Shown here: piece after piece, positions 36,258 through 45,222 of the stretch
How the letters are laid out: each line of letters begins with the position of its first letter
Numbering within the stretch: position 1 is the first letter of the stretch
Notes under the pieces: generated by a model
What the model was told of the DNA's origin: nothing
The model's database searches: none
The model's input: the letters and a program-made list of their open reading frames with translations, nothing else
Origin: Elgaria multicarinata webbii
Taxonomy: Eukaryota; Chordata; Lepidosauria; Squamata; Anguidae
Length of the DNA: 64,000 bases
Direction: 5' to 3'
Assembly (NCBI RefSeq): GCF_023053635.1
Contig: NC_086172.1
Coordinates: forward strand, 68,436,681-68,500,680
Position numbers and translations under genes: made by a program

Positions 36258-37359
36258 TTAGTTTCATTGTTTACACTTTGGCACAGAAGCACCAACTGCC
36301 TCTAGTCCTGATGGTGGCTACCAAAAAAAGCTTTTAAGAATTCACAGGTGACCCCCCAAATCCATTTGTGATATTTTTCACCATCACTACAACATTCTTC
36401 TAAGAAAAGAAAAAAAAACGCAATGCAATTGGATGCTACAAAATCTAAAAGAAACTGAAGAGGCTTATGTTATTCCCAAGCAATCATGTTTTGTGCGTGC
36501 TGACATCTTTGAAAACAGACTGCTTTGAGAGGGGCAAAACGCAAACATGATCTACCAGTTCTGTTTTGGATCAGTGGTTTGTGTATGAAAGAGAGAAAGA
36601 GTAAGATTATTTTCACCTGGCAAAGCCTGTCCTCTTTTGTCCTAATAAATAAGAACTGAAGTGAATGCATACATTTATTTTGCTGCATCAGTTCAGACAA
36701 GATTACTTTTTGTCAAATTGTACTCTACAATGCAGACAAGCACAAACGGAAAAGCTCTTAGTGCAACAATTTGTACCCCATAGATAGCAGCTTCTGAAAA
36801 GTTTTTGCTCAGCTGTTAAAAATACCTTTCTTGCTTAAAAAACACACACATAAAGAGTCCAGAGCCAATAACTTTACAATATGAAAACCAGATCACAGTA
36901 TAGACCACCTGGAATGTATAGTATGGGTAATTCAGGTGGTATTTCCTCTCAGCCAGACATCCATTTCAATATGCTGTACTCATTTCTGGTTTATAGCTAT
37001 GCACTAAGGACAATTTTGGAGCCTCAAAGTTAATTTGAATAAGATAGAGTTATTTATATAGAGAGAGTACTTAATGAAAGCTCTGTTCATTAATTTAAAA
37101 CTAAGTTCAATGTGATAGATGGGAAAGGGAAGTTCTTTAGCTACAGAACAGCACAAAAAGGCTCAAGGCTCAATCCCAAAGTTCATTGCACAGACTCTCT
37201 GGGAGTTTCACATGCAAAGAAGGGTGGATAGTCTTGAAGTAAGGTGTAGCACAGTATCAAACTAGGGCTTGTCTACTCAGCATTGTTAAGAAAGCAACTT
37301 CAGGTCTCTCCAGTCCTCTGAGACCTGATTTAAGTATGTATGCAAACTAGTAACGATGG

Positions 37360-37562
37360 CTATATATTACCTCCAGCATCACAGACAGGGTGGGTGCCTG
37401 CTAATACCACTTGATGGTCAACTGGTGCAATTCCATTCATGTCCTGTTTGTGGGTTTCCCACAAGCATCTGGTTGGCCACTGTGAGAATACAATGCTGGA
37501 CTAAATAGGTCTTGGGTCTGATACAGCAATGGCTCTTCTCATGTTCTCATGAACATTCTGGT
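37360..37562 (+). mobile_element. CR1-type LINE 3' end, plus strand
   Basis: GAATACAATGCTGGACTAAA, TAGGTCTTGGGTCTGATAC and CTTCTCATGTTCTCATG are the reverse complement of the GATCAGACCAAGGGTCC element at 43839. The end resembles the CR1 octamer tail. No open frame. Confidence 0.6.
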
Positions 37563-38683
37563 GGCTCTTCTTAACTTAAATGAAAGCCTTCTAAGCCTTT
37601 TACTTCAGAATATGAAGCTCCCAACTGAGAGGAGAACAGAAGCTGATGTTTTAAAGAGTGGGATCTTAGAAAGCTTCAGACACTGGCCGCCAAGGTATAA
37701 AATCCCAGAGTATTAACCCTCAAGTCTAATAAAAGTCCCACCTTGACTACTTAGCTGTCTGCTAACTTAGCTACTTAACTGTTTGGTCATGTTAGTAAAT
37801 TTACAACTTAAGTGAAAAGTCCAGAAGAACTGGGAGAATTTGAGAATTGCTTAAGAAAACAAGCAACACAACTTGACACATTTTCCCCTCACAAATAAAA
37901 AAATGTGCAACTGAGCAAATAAGTAAGAGGTATGAGCATTCTTTCCCTGATCTCAGTTCAAACACTTCACCAGGAGCAGCAGGATACCAGCTTACTGAGA
38001 GTGGTGGATAGGCAAAACTTATAAACAAACCACAGGATGAAGAAATGTAAACAGGGGAAAGAGGTCTGTGATGTCAAAACATAAAGTGAAGAAATACCAG
38101 AAATAGTCAGTTTAGCTGCAACCAAAAAATGCAGGTATGATTTCTGTGTGATGAAATGTTTTCTGTATGTGACTTGTGTTATGTAAAACCTGCTGTGATC
38201 GAACAACTGAAGGAAAAAACGTGAAGTTTATTAGTTCAGCATATTACAAGCAATTCATAACAGCTTGTTATTTCAGAATAACGTGTTCCCAGTTTCTAGA
38301 TATGCACCTTATACTATATGACCACAAAAAACAACAACGTGCAGCTATAAACTGGAATTCCAAGCAAGACAGGCTTATGGGTCAACATTAATCACTTTCT
38401 TTAACCAAAGTTTGCTATCAGCTAACAGCACTTTTGAAAGCCTTGTCAAAAACACTTCAGTTTAATGAACTTCAAAATTCCCCCTCACTTGCTTTCTATC
38501 AATAAATAAAATTACAGGTTGTTATTGCCTTTTCTGCAAAGCTAGTTTGTTTTTATTAGTTAAAGGTTCCACCCAGGGAGTTCCTTCAACTGCATGCCTG
38601 GAAGTGAATATTTATAGTGGGATCTTACACTGTCAGGTCTGACAGTCTCTCTTCTACTACACTGCAAATGGTTTTGGGAACTA

Positions 38684-38785
38684 GGAGCAGTGTCCAATAC
38701 AGCCAGCTTGCTAGTAGGAACTACTGCTAGCGCAAAGGGAACCTAGCAGTTCCAGAAGCAATCAGAAATAAGCAGAAAGGCTGCT
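38684..38785. mobile_element. Left part of a GGGCAGTATCC-family MITE, split by LINE and Helitron
   Basis: GGAGCAGTGTCCAATACAGC opens like the 29586 copy. The continuation appears at 40012-40165 (inverted CCAGTACCGCTGCTC and CTCTACTATTCC). Similarity was judged by eye. Confidence 0.5.
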
Positions 38786-38789
38786 GCTT

Positions 38790-38820
<31 letters not shown>

Positions 38821-38913
38821 ACTAGCTGTACCCTGCCACGCGTTGCTGTGGCTCAGTCTGCTTAAATTGAAAAGAAAGAAAAGACAAAGCGGATGTTTCT
38901 ACTATGTTTAATT

Positions 38914-39207
38914 TCACAATGCTTGTGAATATACAATATTTTTAGTTGTTCCATTGTCTGTGTAGATATAGAGATTGTCTGGTTTGCCCACTCTAGAACA
39001 CGCAACATATAATTGTCCATGTGAGAAGCAATCTGTGTCTAGATCTAAACCGCACAATTCTAAAGATTGGCCCTGAGCTTTGTTGATGGTGATTGCAAAC
39101 GCCAATCGAATTGGGAATTGCAATCTCTTAAATTGAAATGGCATATTTGTTGGAATCATAGGAATGCGAGGAATGAGGACATCTTCACCTTTGAAAGGTC
39201 CTGTCAA
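38914..39207 (-). pseudogene. Helitron helicase C-terminus (PIF1-like), remnant
   Basis: 97 codons of open frame. FAITINKAQGQSLELCGLDL and SHGQLYVACSRVGKPDNLYI are the last conserved motifs of the superfamily-1 (PIF1-like) helicase fused to Rep in Helitrons. The helicase domain normally unwinds DNA during rolling-circle transposition. Only this end is left; the Walker motifs and Rep nuclease are absent, so it cannot work. The apparent start methionine is internal to the domain. Confidence 0.85.
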
Positions 39208-39480
39208 GATTGTTGCTTCTATGACCTATAAGAGCAAATAGGAGAGAACATGCAAATAGGAGAGGAGGCAGAGGCAGTGGATTGGCCAACTGTTTGTTTT
39301 TTAAAAAGGATGTTTTTACGGTGAGGAGGTTAGTGGAAACTCCTGGCAGTTACCTTTCTTCAGAATGTGCAACTGTCACAGGTGTGACATCTATATTCAC
39401 TCAGCCAATTGTGAGAGAATATGCAAATAGGAGAGGAGGCAGAGGCAGTGGATTGGCCTACTGGTTGGCGATATCACAAT

Positions 39481-39741
39481 GACTTATAAGAGCAAATAGG
39501 AGAGAACATGCAAATAGGAGAGAAGGCAGAGGCAGCGGATTGGCCTACTGGTTGGCGATGTCACAATGACTTATAAGAGCAAATAGGAGAGAACATGCAA
39601 ATAGGAGAGAAGGCAGAGGCAGTGGATTGGTCTACTGGTTGGCGATGTCACAATGACCTATAAGAGCAAATAGGAGAGAACATGCAAATAGGAGAGGAGG
39701 CAGAGGCAGTGGATTGGCCTACTGGTTGGCGATGTCACAAT
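39481..39741. repeat. 87-bp tandem repeat, three full units plus partial units
   Basis: Units start at 39481, 39568 and 39655 (GACTTATAAGAGCAAATAGG ... GGCGATGTCACAAT) and are nearly identical. Partial units at 39411-39480 and 39222-39287 lie to the left, the latter separated by about 120 unrelated bases. All inside the Helitron. Confidence 0.9.
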
Positions 39742-40011
39742 GATCAGCAGGACTGGTTTTGAGGAGGCCTATTTCTTCGATTTTAAGACAAACTTTTGAC
39801 CCCATAGAGAACATAGTTACATAACAACGCTCGCGTATTCGAACGCAACGCTGTGTCAAAATTTCAAAGCAATCGGTGAAGAACTTTCGGAGATATAACG
39901 ACAGTAACGAACGGTCTTTTTCATTTTTATTTATATAGATAATAATAACAATAATAATCCCGCCTTTTTCCCAAAACTGGGACTCAAGGCAGCTTTCCAA
40001 ATTAAAACATG

Positions 40012-40165
40012 GAAGGGCGGGTCAGCAGAGCTAGCAGAAATGAGCTATGCTGAGTGTTTCTGCTCATTTGGGGGGACCCTTTTGGAAGTGTTGCTTCTTG
40101 TTGCATAGGTCCTGTGAGCACAATGGAATAGTAGAGGCAGAGCAGCGGTACTGGGTACTTCCTTA
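40012..40165. mobile_element. Right part of the split MITE
   Basis: GGGTCAGCAGAGCTAGCAG and GGTCCTGTGAGCACAATGGA ... CAGCGGTACTGGGTAC parallel the inverted second half of the 29586-29898 element. Boundaries approximate. Confidence 0.45.
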
Positions 40166-40313
40166 GAGATGTGAAATTTCAAGTAATTTTGAAGCCATAG
40201 GAGTAAAAAGTTTTTTCCAGGGTTTCTGTTAGGGGCAAATAGAAATTTGAGGGGGGTGGTGGTTTTCTGTTCTCTTTACTGACATAAAATCACTTAGTTA
40301 TTTTAGGGCATGG

Positions 40314-40530
40314 GTGGGCAACATGTCCCCACCCTCACTGCCAAATTTGCTGATGTTGAGCTTAAAGTTTTGTTTTAAAGCTAAATTTTACCTTTTTAAG
40401 CCACTGTTGCAATTTTTTGCTCAATTTCAGAGACAAACCAACTATTACTTTGCTGCTGCTGTCTCTAAAATTCATGCTTTTAGGTACAGAGGTTTTTTGG
40501 GGGGGTAGTGGTAGCAGTTGAAGGTTTTAT
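40314..40530. mobile_element. hAT-like MITE fragment
   Basis: CATGGGTGGGCAACATG is like the CAGAGGTGGGCAAC ends found elsewhere; the interior has a G run and GCTGCTGCTGTCTC. The second end was not identified. Confidence 0.4.
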
Positions 40531-40620
40531 AGCTGAGGCAGCATCCCCTAGCAGAAAGGTCTATCAGGAACATTATTAAAAACTGTGGCAGTGAGTTCCA
40601 CAGACCCAAGCTTCAAAGGT

Positions 40621-40651
<31 letters not shown>
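40621..40651. repeat. (TTTA)n microsatellite
   Basis: About seven perfect TTTA units. Confidence 0.95.
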
Positions 40652-40652
<1 letters not shown>

Positions 40653-40751
40653 AGAAACATAGATGAGATAACCCACATGATGTTCTATAGCATGTGGTGG
40701 TATCATGTAATGTTTCTCTTACATATGGGTTTTAGAACTACATTCATTGAC

Positions 40752-41704
40752 CTTGTTTGCACAACACGCCGAGCCATAGTGGATTGTCACCTTTGTTTGT
40801 TTCATGGTGACTTGTTGTGATGTCTGCACTTGGCACAGTTTCCTTAGCACAGTTTGCTAGCCATGCATGAGCCACCACTGAGAACTCACGGCTTGTTGTG
40901 GGGCTGTTCAGGGTGGCTTGTTTTCAGTTTGGGTTGTCATGACATGCGAAGCAGGCAGAGTGGCTTATGCATGGCTTGTCAGAAAGGTCTATAGAGCCTC
41001 ATGGCAACAGCAGCGAAAAATCTAGTTGCTCCTTGCAATCTCACTAGTGCCACTTCCTGCCTCCATCCTCCCTTGCTATCCAACCTCTGATACATCGTTG
41101 CCTCCCTAGACAATGACCTCTTTCCCCTCCACCACCTTTGGGGAAATATGCACAAATTTAACAGGGGGCTTCACTTTCAGGGAGATCTCAGAAAAACTGT
41201 TATTGTTTCCTGCTTTTGGGGAGATCTGTGCACATTTAACAGTATTTTTCTTCACCTTTGAGGCAATTCGCAAATATTTAATATTATTTTTTCACCTTTA
41301 GGAAGATTTGCACAAATTTATTTATTTATTTAACTTTCAGGAAGATTGGCGCAAATTTGCAGTAACTACTGTGCTTATTCGCAGTAACTTCTGCACTATA
41401 GCAAATTTGTGCAAATGGTCCCAAAAAGTTTTTACGAAATTGTTGTTAAACATGCACAAATCTCCTCAAAGGTGGGTAGAAAATCTACAAAATAAAGACT
41501 ACTCTGCTAATGAGAACATTTAGGCTTATTAGTAGAATAGCAAAGCAAGTTGCTGAGGGTATGCCGCAAAAGCTGAAGGGATACGTGCCATGAGTGGGAA
41601 TAGAAACAAGCCATAGAAAGCCACAGATTGTCTGATCACTTTTTGGGAGTAAAGTGGGTTAGCAAGCATACAGCACTGTGGCTTATTATGATGTGCGAAC
41701 CAAC
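40752..41704. mobile_element. 953-bp hAT-like non-autonomous DNA transposon
   Basis: Left end TTGTTTGCACAACACGCC and right end, inverted, TTGGTTCGCACATCATAA are similar. Both are followed inward by AGCCA. Flanking 8-bp repeats TCATTGAC (40744-40751) and CCATTGAC (41705-41712) match at seven of eight. No transposase. It includes a degenerate tandem repeat of about 40 bp at 41139-41370. Confidence 0.55.
41139..41370. repeat. Degenerate tandem repeat, about 40-bp period
   Basis: CTTTxxGGxAGATxTGCACA-like units recur around 41140, 41180, 41216, 41259, 41297 and 41333, each followed by TTTAACAGTATTTT-like text. The units are much diverged. Confidence 0.55.
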
Positions 41705-42197
41705 CCATTGACTGCTGCAACAATTAACCAGGACAAGCCCAGAAACACTAGATCCTATTGAAAAAAACCAAACTGTCAAGAATGCACATTGGTAAACAAT
41801 TCTTATTACATGCTTAGAAGCTGAATATAAGTTGGAGCATCCCTAAATGCCTATAAGTAAAACATATATCTTAACAATAATTTTAATAAGGAATGGAAGA
41901 AATATCTATTGGGAGTCTTACAGAGAAGATTAAAAACATTCCCCCACCACCACATGGCTTCAACATTTCCAGAAATTTTACATCTCTAGCGTTCTTATAA
42001 AAGTATTCCTTATACGTGGCTTTTAGAAATCATTTTGGGGAGTTAAAAACCAGGTAGTAATATATGAACACCTTATCTTAAACGCTTTATTCATCACTCT
42101 AAAAGAAAATGCCCCATTATCCAAACTCATTTCCCCAACATCCCACATATTGAAAAACAGCTACCAAAGTGTTTGCCAAGGCTGGACATTAGCATAC

Positions 42198-42325
42198 CTG
42201 TAGTTACAGGAAGGTGAATGATGGTTGTTAAACATGTCAAAGTGAACCAGATGGATGACAAAGTTGCTCCTGACAATAACAGGAGAAGTATAAGTTTCAG
42301 CATTCCTCTGATAAAATCAGCAAAC
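42198..42325 (-). CDS. SLC49A4: SLC49A4 coding exon (fourth of six)
   Basis: A 128-bp exon with a TTTCTTTCAG acceptor and an ACAG|GTATGCT donor. The first base completes an arginine codon with AG from the previous exon; 42 codons and one base follow. The protein reads [19 protein letters not shown], then [23 protein letters not shown]. That is one long hydrophobic helix after a basic cytosolic turn (RGMLK) and part of the next. The leucine run and the SGATLS motif are characteristic of DIRC2. Confidence 0.95.
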
Positions 42326-42637
42326 CTGAAAGAAACATAAATCACACTTTACAAACCCTTCACACATGCTATAAACTGAGAAAGAGCACTATACTTCACC
42401 TATATTGCTAGGATGCTATTATTTAAAATAGCGATTTCTGGTGTGTTATTTTTAAGTTGGAAGGAAAAAAGCAAACGAGGAAGGGACATCAGCAGAAACG
42501 AAGACCTTACAGAGTTTCTAAGATTAATGTATTTATAATTGCCTTGATACTGATTTGTTAAAGGAGTTGTCTATTTTTGTTTTATATTTGTTTTCATGAA
42601 GTGTCTTACCACCTGAAACACATTGATCCCTAATATT

Positions 42638-43358
42638 CATTTATTTATTACATTTTTATGCTGCCCAATAGCTGAAGCTCTCTGGGAGGTTCACAACAAT
42701 TAAAACCATAAAATACGAAACAGTAAAATACAGTTGATAAAATCCAAGATTAAAGTTAAAAAAAAATTAGATGACAATTTTAAAATAAAATAATCAAACA
42801 GAAGCTAGCAGCAAAAAAAGATAAAATTCACTACCAGATCGGGGTGGGTGGGGGGAAACAACCTGAAAAACTAAAATGACTGGCGCTGAAACAAGCACAA
42901 TGTAGGTTATAGGCAAACCTCTCCGGGAAACTCATTCCACAACTGGGGTGCCACAGCACAAAAGGCCCTCTTCCTAGTAGCCACCCACCTCAATTCCCAG
43001 AAGAAGACTATTGAAGTCTGAGCAGGTGTATATGGGAGAGACGCTCCTTCAGGTAGCTTGGCCCCAAGCCGTTAGGTATTTGAACGTTAGCAACTAGCTC
43101 TTTGAATCAGGCCTGAAAATGAATTGGCAGCAAGTGCAGATGAAGCAGTACTCTTATAATATAATTACATTGACCAGTCCTGTAAATAGTCTCGCTGCCC
43201 TAGTTTGGACTAGCTGACGTTTCCAGTCAATTTTTAAAGGCAACCCCATGTATAATGCATTGCAGTAATCCAAACAAAAGGAGATCAGAGCAAGGATTAC
43301 AGTAGGTAGGCTATCTTTGTCCAGATAAGGACGTTGTTGGTGCATCATCCAAAGCTAG
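42638..43358 (-). mobile_element. CR1/L3-type LINE 3' end (copy A), minus strand
   Basis: The left edge is the tail (ATTTATTACATTTTTATGCT, GCCCAATAGCTGAAGCTCTC). The right part encodes, in minus frame, RT C-terminal residues LDYCNALYMGLPL and LVQTRAARLFTG at about 43290-43170. The rest is 3' UTR. Broken by several stops. Confidence 0.75.
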
Positions 43359-43394
43359 TATTTATTTATTTATTACATTTTATACTACCCAGTA
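43359..43394 (-). mobile_element. Tail of LINE copy B, left of a nested CR1
   Basis: TTTATTTATTACATTTTATA and CTACCCAGTAG, the same terminus as copy A; it is cut here and resumes at 44356. Confidence 0.65.
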
Positions 43395-43838
43395 GAATCA
43401 TAGAATAGTAGAGTTGGAAGGGGCCTATAAGGCCATCGAGTACAACCCCCAGCTCAGTGCAGGAATCTACCTTAAAGCATACCTTACAGATGGCTGTCCA
43501 GCTGCATCTTGAATGTCTCTAGTGTGGGAGAGCCCACAACCTCCCTAGGCAATTGGTTCCATTGTCATACTGCTCTAACAGTCAGGAAGTTTTTCCTGAT
43601 GTCCAGACGGAATCTGGCTTCCTGTAACTTTGGCCCATTATTCCGTGCCCTGCACTGTGGGAGGATTGAGAAAAGTTCCTAGCCCTCCTCTGTGTGACAA
43701 CCTTTCAAGTATTTGAAGAGTGCTATCATGTCTCCCCTCAATCTTCTCTTCTCCATACTAAACATGCTCAGTTCTTTCAGTCTCTCCTCATAGGGCTTTA
43801 TTCCAGACCCCGATCATCCTGGTTGCCCTCCTCTGAAC
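43395..43838 (-). mobile_element. CR1 LINE nested in LINE copy B (left part)
   Basis: AATCATAGAATAGTAGAG, then GGAAGGGGCCTATAAGG, is the reverse-complement CR1 terminus. It parallels the copy at 16841-17655 through AGGGCTTTATTCCAGACC. It is interrupted at 43838 and resumes at 44277-44355 (AAGATGAGGCCTAACC). Confidence 0.75.
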
Positions 43839-44276
43839 CTAAGAACATAAGAAGTGCCATACTGGATCAGACCAAGGGTCCATCTAGTCCAGCACTCTGT
43901 TCACACAGGGGCCAACCAGCATTGGCCAGAGACGAACAAGCAGGCCATGGTGCAACATCACCCTCCCACGCATGTTATTATTATTATTATTATTTATTTA
44001 TTTATATAGCACCATCAATGTACATGGTAACTCCCCAGTAACTGCTGCACACAGGCTTATTACCTCGAATACTGGAGATATCACAAAACCATCAGGGCTA
44101 GTAGCCATTGATAGCCTTTGCCTCCAGGAATTTATCCAACCCCCTTTTGAAGCCATCCAGATTGTTGGCCATCACTACACCTTGTGGTATTGAGTTCCAT
44201 CATTTAACTATGTGCTGTGTGAAGAAGTACTTCCTTTTATTTGTCCTGGATTTCCCACCAGTTTCATGGGATGACC
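43839..44276 (-). mobile_element. Second CR1-type element nested in the CR1, itself split by an L2 tail
   Basis: AGAACATAAGAAGTGCCATA, CTGGATCAGACCAAGGGTCC, then after the L2 tail GGCCATCACTACACCTTGTG and GTTCCATCATTTAACTATG. This is a distinct CR1-like family common in squamates, also at 37360 and 50660. Confidence 0.65.
43973..44027 (-). mobile_element. L2 tail fragment (55 bp)
   Basis: An ATT run, then TATATAGCACCATCAATGTA: the last bases of the L2 family at 20056. An extremely short insertion. Confidence 0.75.
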
Positions 44277-44355
44277 ACTGGACGCAATCCTTAAGATGAG
44301 GCCTAACCAGTGCTGAATAGAGGGGAACCAGTACCTCGCGCGATTTGGAAGCTAT
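44277..44355 (-). mobile_element. Right part of the nested CR1
   Basis: CAATCCTTAAGATGAGGCC, GAACCAGTACCTCGCGCG and TTTGGAAGCTAT match 17318-17390 of the other CR1 copy. About 45 bases are missing at the junction with 43838. Confidence 0.7.
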
Positions 44356-45222
44356 CAAGGCTGTCTGGGCAGTTCGCAATTAAAACCATAAAATACAGCA
44401 AGTCAGAACATGATATAAAGCTTTAAAAGTTTTTTTAAAAAAATCATATAAAATCAAATAAACTTAGCAGCAGTTACAGCCCAGGGAAAGTCAGTGTGAA
44501 TATTTTCAAGAGGCATTTAAAGGATGTTATATTATCTGCCTTTTGAACTGGGTTGCTCCATGTACCAAGTCCACCTGTGCCTCAACTGAAAGTGAAGTTC
44601 TAGATCCAGAGCATCCCCAAACAAAAAACTGATCCTTTAGGAAGAGTGCAGCCCTCTCCAGAACAGGTTGAACATCAGTTAGTCAAGCAAACAAACCACC
44701 CACTAACACTCCTCCTTGTCTGGATTGAGTCTCAATTTCTTGGCCCTCAACCAGTCCATTATGGCACCCAGGCACTGGTTCAGAACAGCCACTGCCTCAC
44801 CTGGATTTGATGAAAAGGAGAGATAAGAGCTGGATATCATTTGCATATTGGATGCAGTCCATATCTCTGGATAAGCCCCCTCTGTGGTTTCATGCAAATG
44901 TTAAGCAACATGCGGGATAAAATTGTAGCACCCCATGGTATAACTGCCATGGGGCAGAGCAATAATCCTTCAGCACTACCTTCTTGAATCGGACAGCCAA
45001 ACAGGAGCAGAACCAGGCATTGCAGCAACCACCATCTCCTAGCCCAGATAACCTATCCAACAGATAGTATGGTTGATAATATCAAAAGCTAATGAGAAGT
45101 CCAAAAGATTCCCAGCAAAGGTTATCCCACAGGTAACCAAGGCAGTTTCTGTTCTAAAACCATATCTGAAGCCCAATTGAAATGGATCTAAATAACCCTC
45201 CATGGTATTACAACCGAAACAC
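44356..45222 (-). pseudogene. LINE copy B body with dead reverse transcriptase, minus strand
   Basis: The LINE resumes with GTCTGGGCAGTTCGCAATTA. Minus frames then show broken RT pieces: QCLGAIMDWLRAKKLRLNPD (about 44780-44720), MISSSYLSFSSNPGEAV (where YADD-type sequence is lost), and LDPFQLGFRYGFRTETALVT (about 45190-45130). Frameshifts and stops separate them, and motif A is degraded (FSLAFDIINH). This is a CR1/L3-clade RT, long inactive. Confidence 0.75.

Larger units (their letters stand above)
38822..39939 (-). mobile_element. Helitron, 1118 bp, both ends intact, internally deleted
   Basis: On the minus strand the 5' end is A|TCTATATAAATAAAAATG, followed by the typical TCCGAAAGTTCTTCACCGAT and TGAAATTTTGACACAGCG. 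The 3' end is a GCCAC / GTGGC hairpin about 13 bases before CTAG|T. Insertion between A and T without duplication is the Helitron rule. Inside is the C-terminus of the Rep-helicase (38914-39207) and an 87-bp tandem repeat. Rep and most helicase domains are missing, so it would depend on a partner for transposition. Confidence 0.9.
38786..40011 (-). mobile_element. LINE tail interrupted by a Helitron
   Basis: A (CTT)n run at about 38787-38819, then after the Helitron TAATAATAACAATAATAATC, CCGCCTTTTTCCCAAAACTG and GGACTCAAGGCAGC, a minus-strand LINE tail. The LINE was in place before the Helitron arrived. Confidence 0.55.
24478..42197 (-). other. SLC49A4 intron (about 17.7 kb)
   Basis: The largest intron. 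It holds palindromic MITEs (25005, 26810, 29212, 29586, 36143), a full SINE (28623), an L2 copy (31007), LINE/CR1 fragments (31970, 37360), the MITE-LINE-Helitron nest (38684-40165) and a hAT-like element (40752). Unlabelled stretches, including 25232-26809, 26893-28622, 29899-31006, 32500-36035 and 36258-37359, look unique and non-coding. Confidence 0.85.

Noticed and set aside
39481-39741. Regular direct repeats that could suggest a CRISPR array
   Set aside because: Units are contiguous 87-bp tandem copies without distinct spacers, inside a Helitron in a vertebrate intron.
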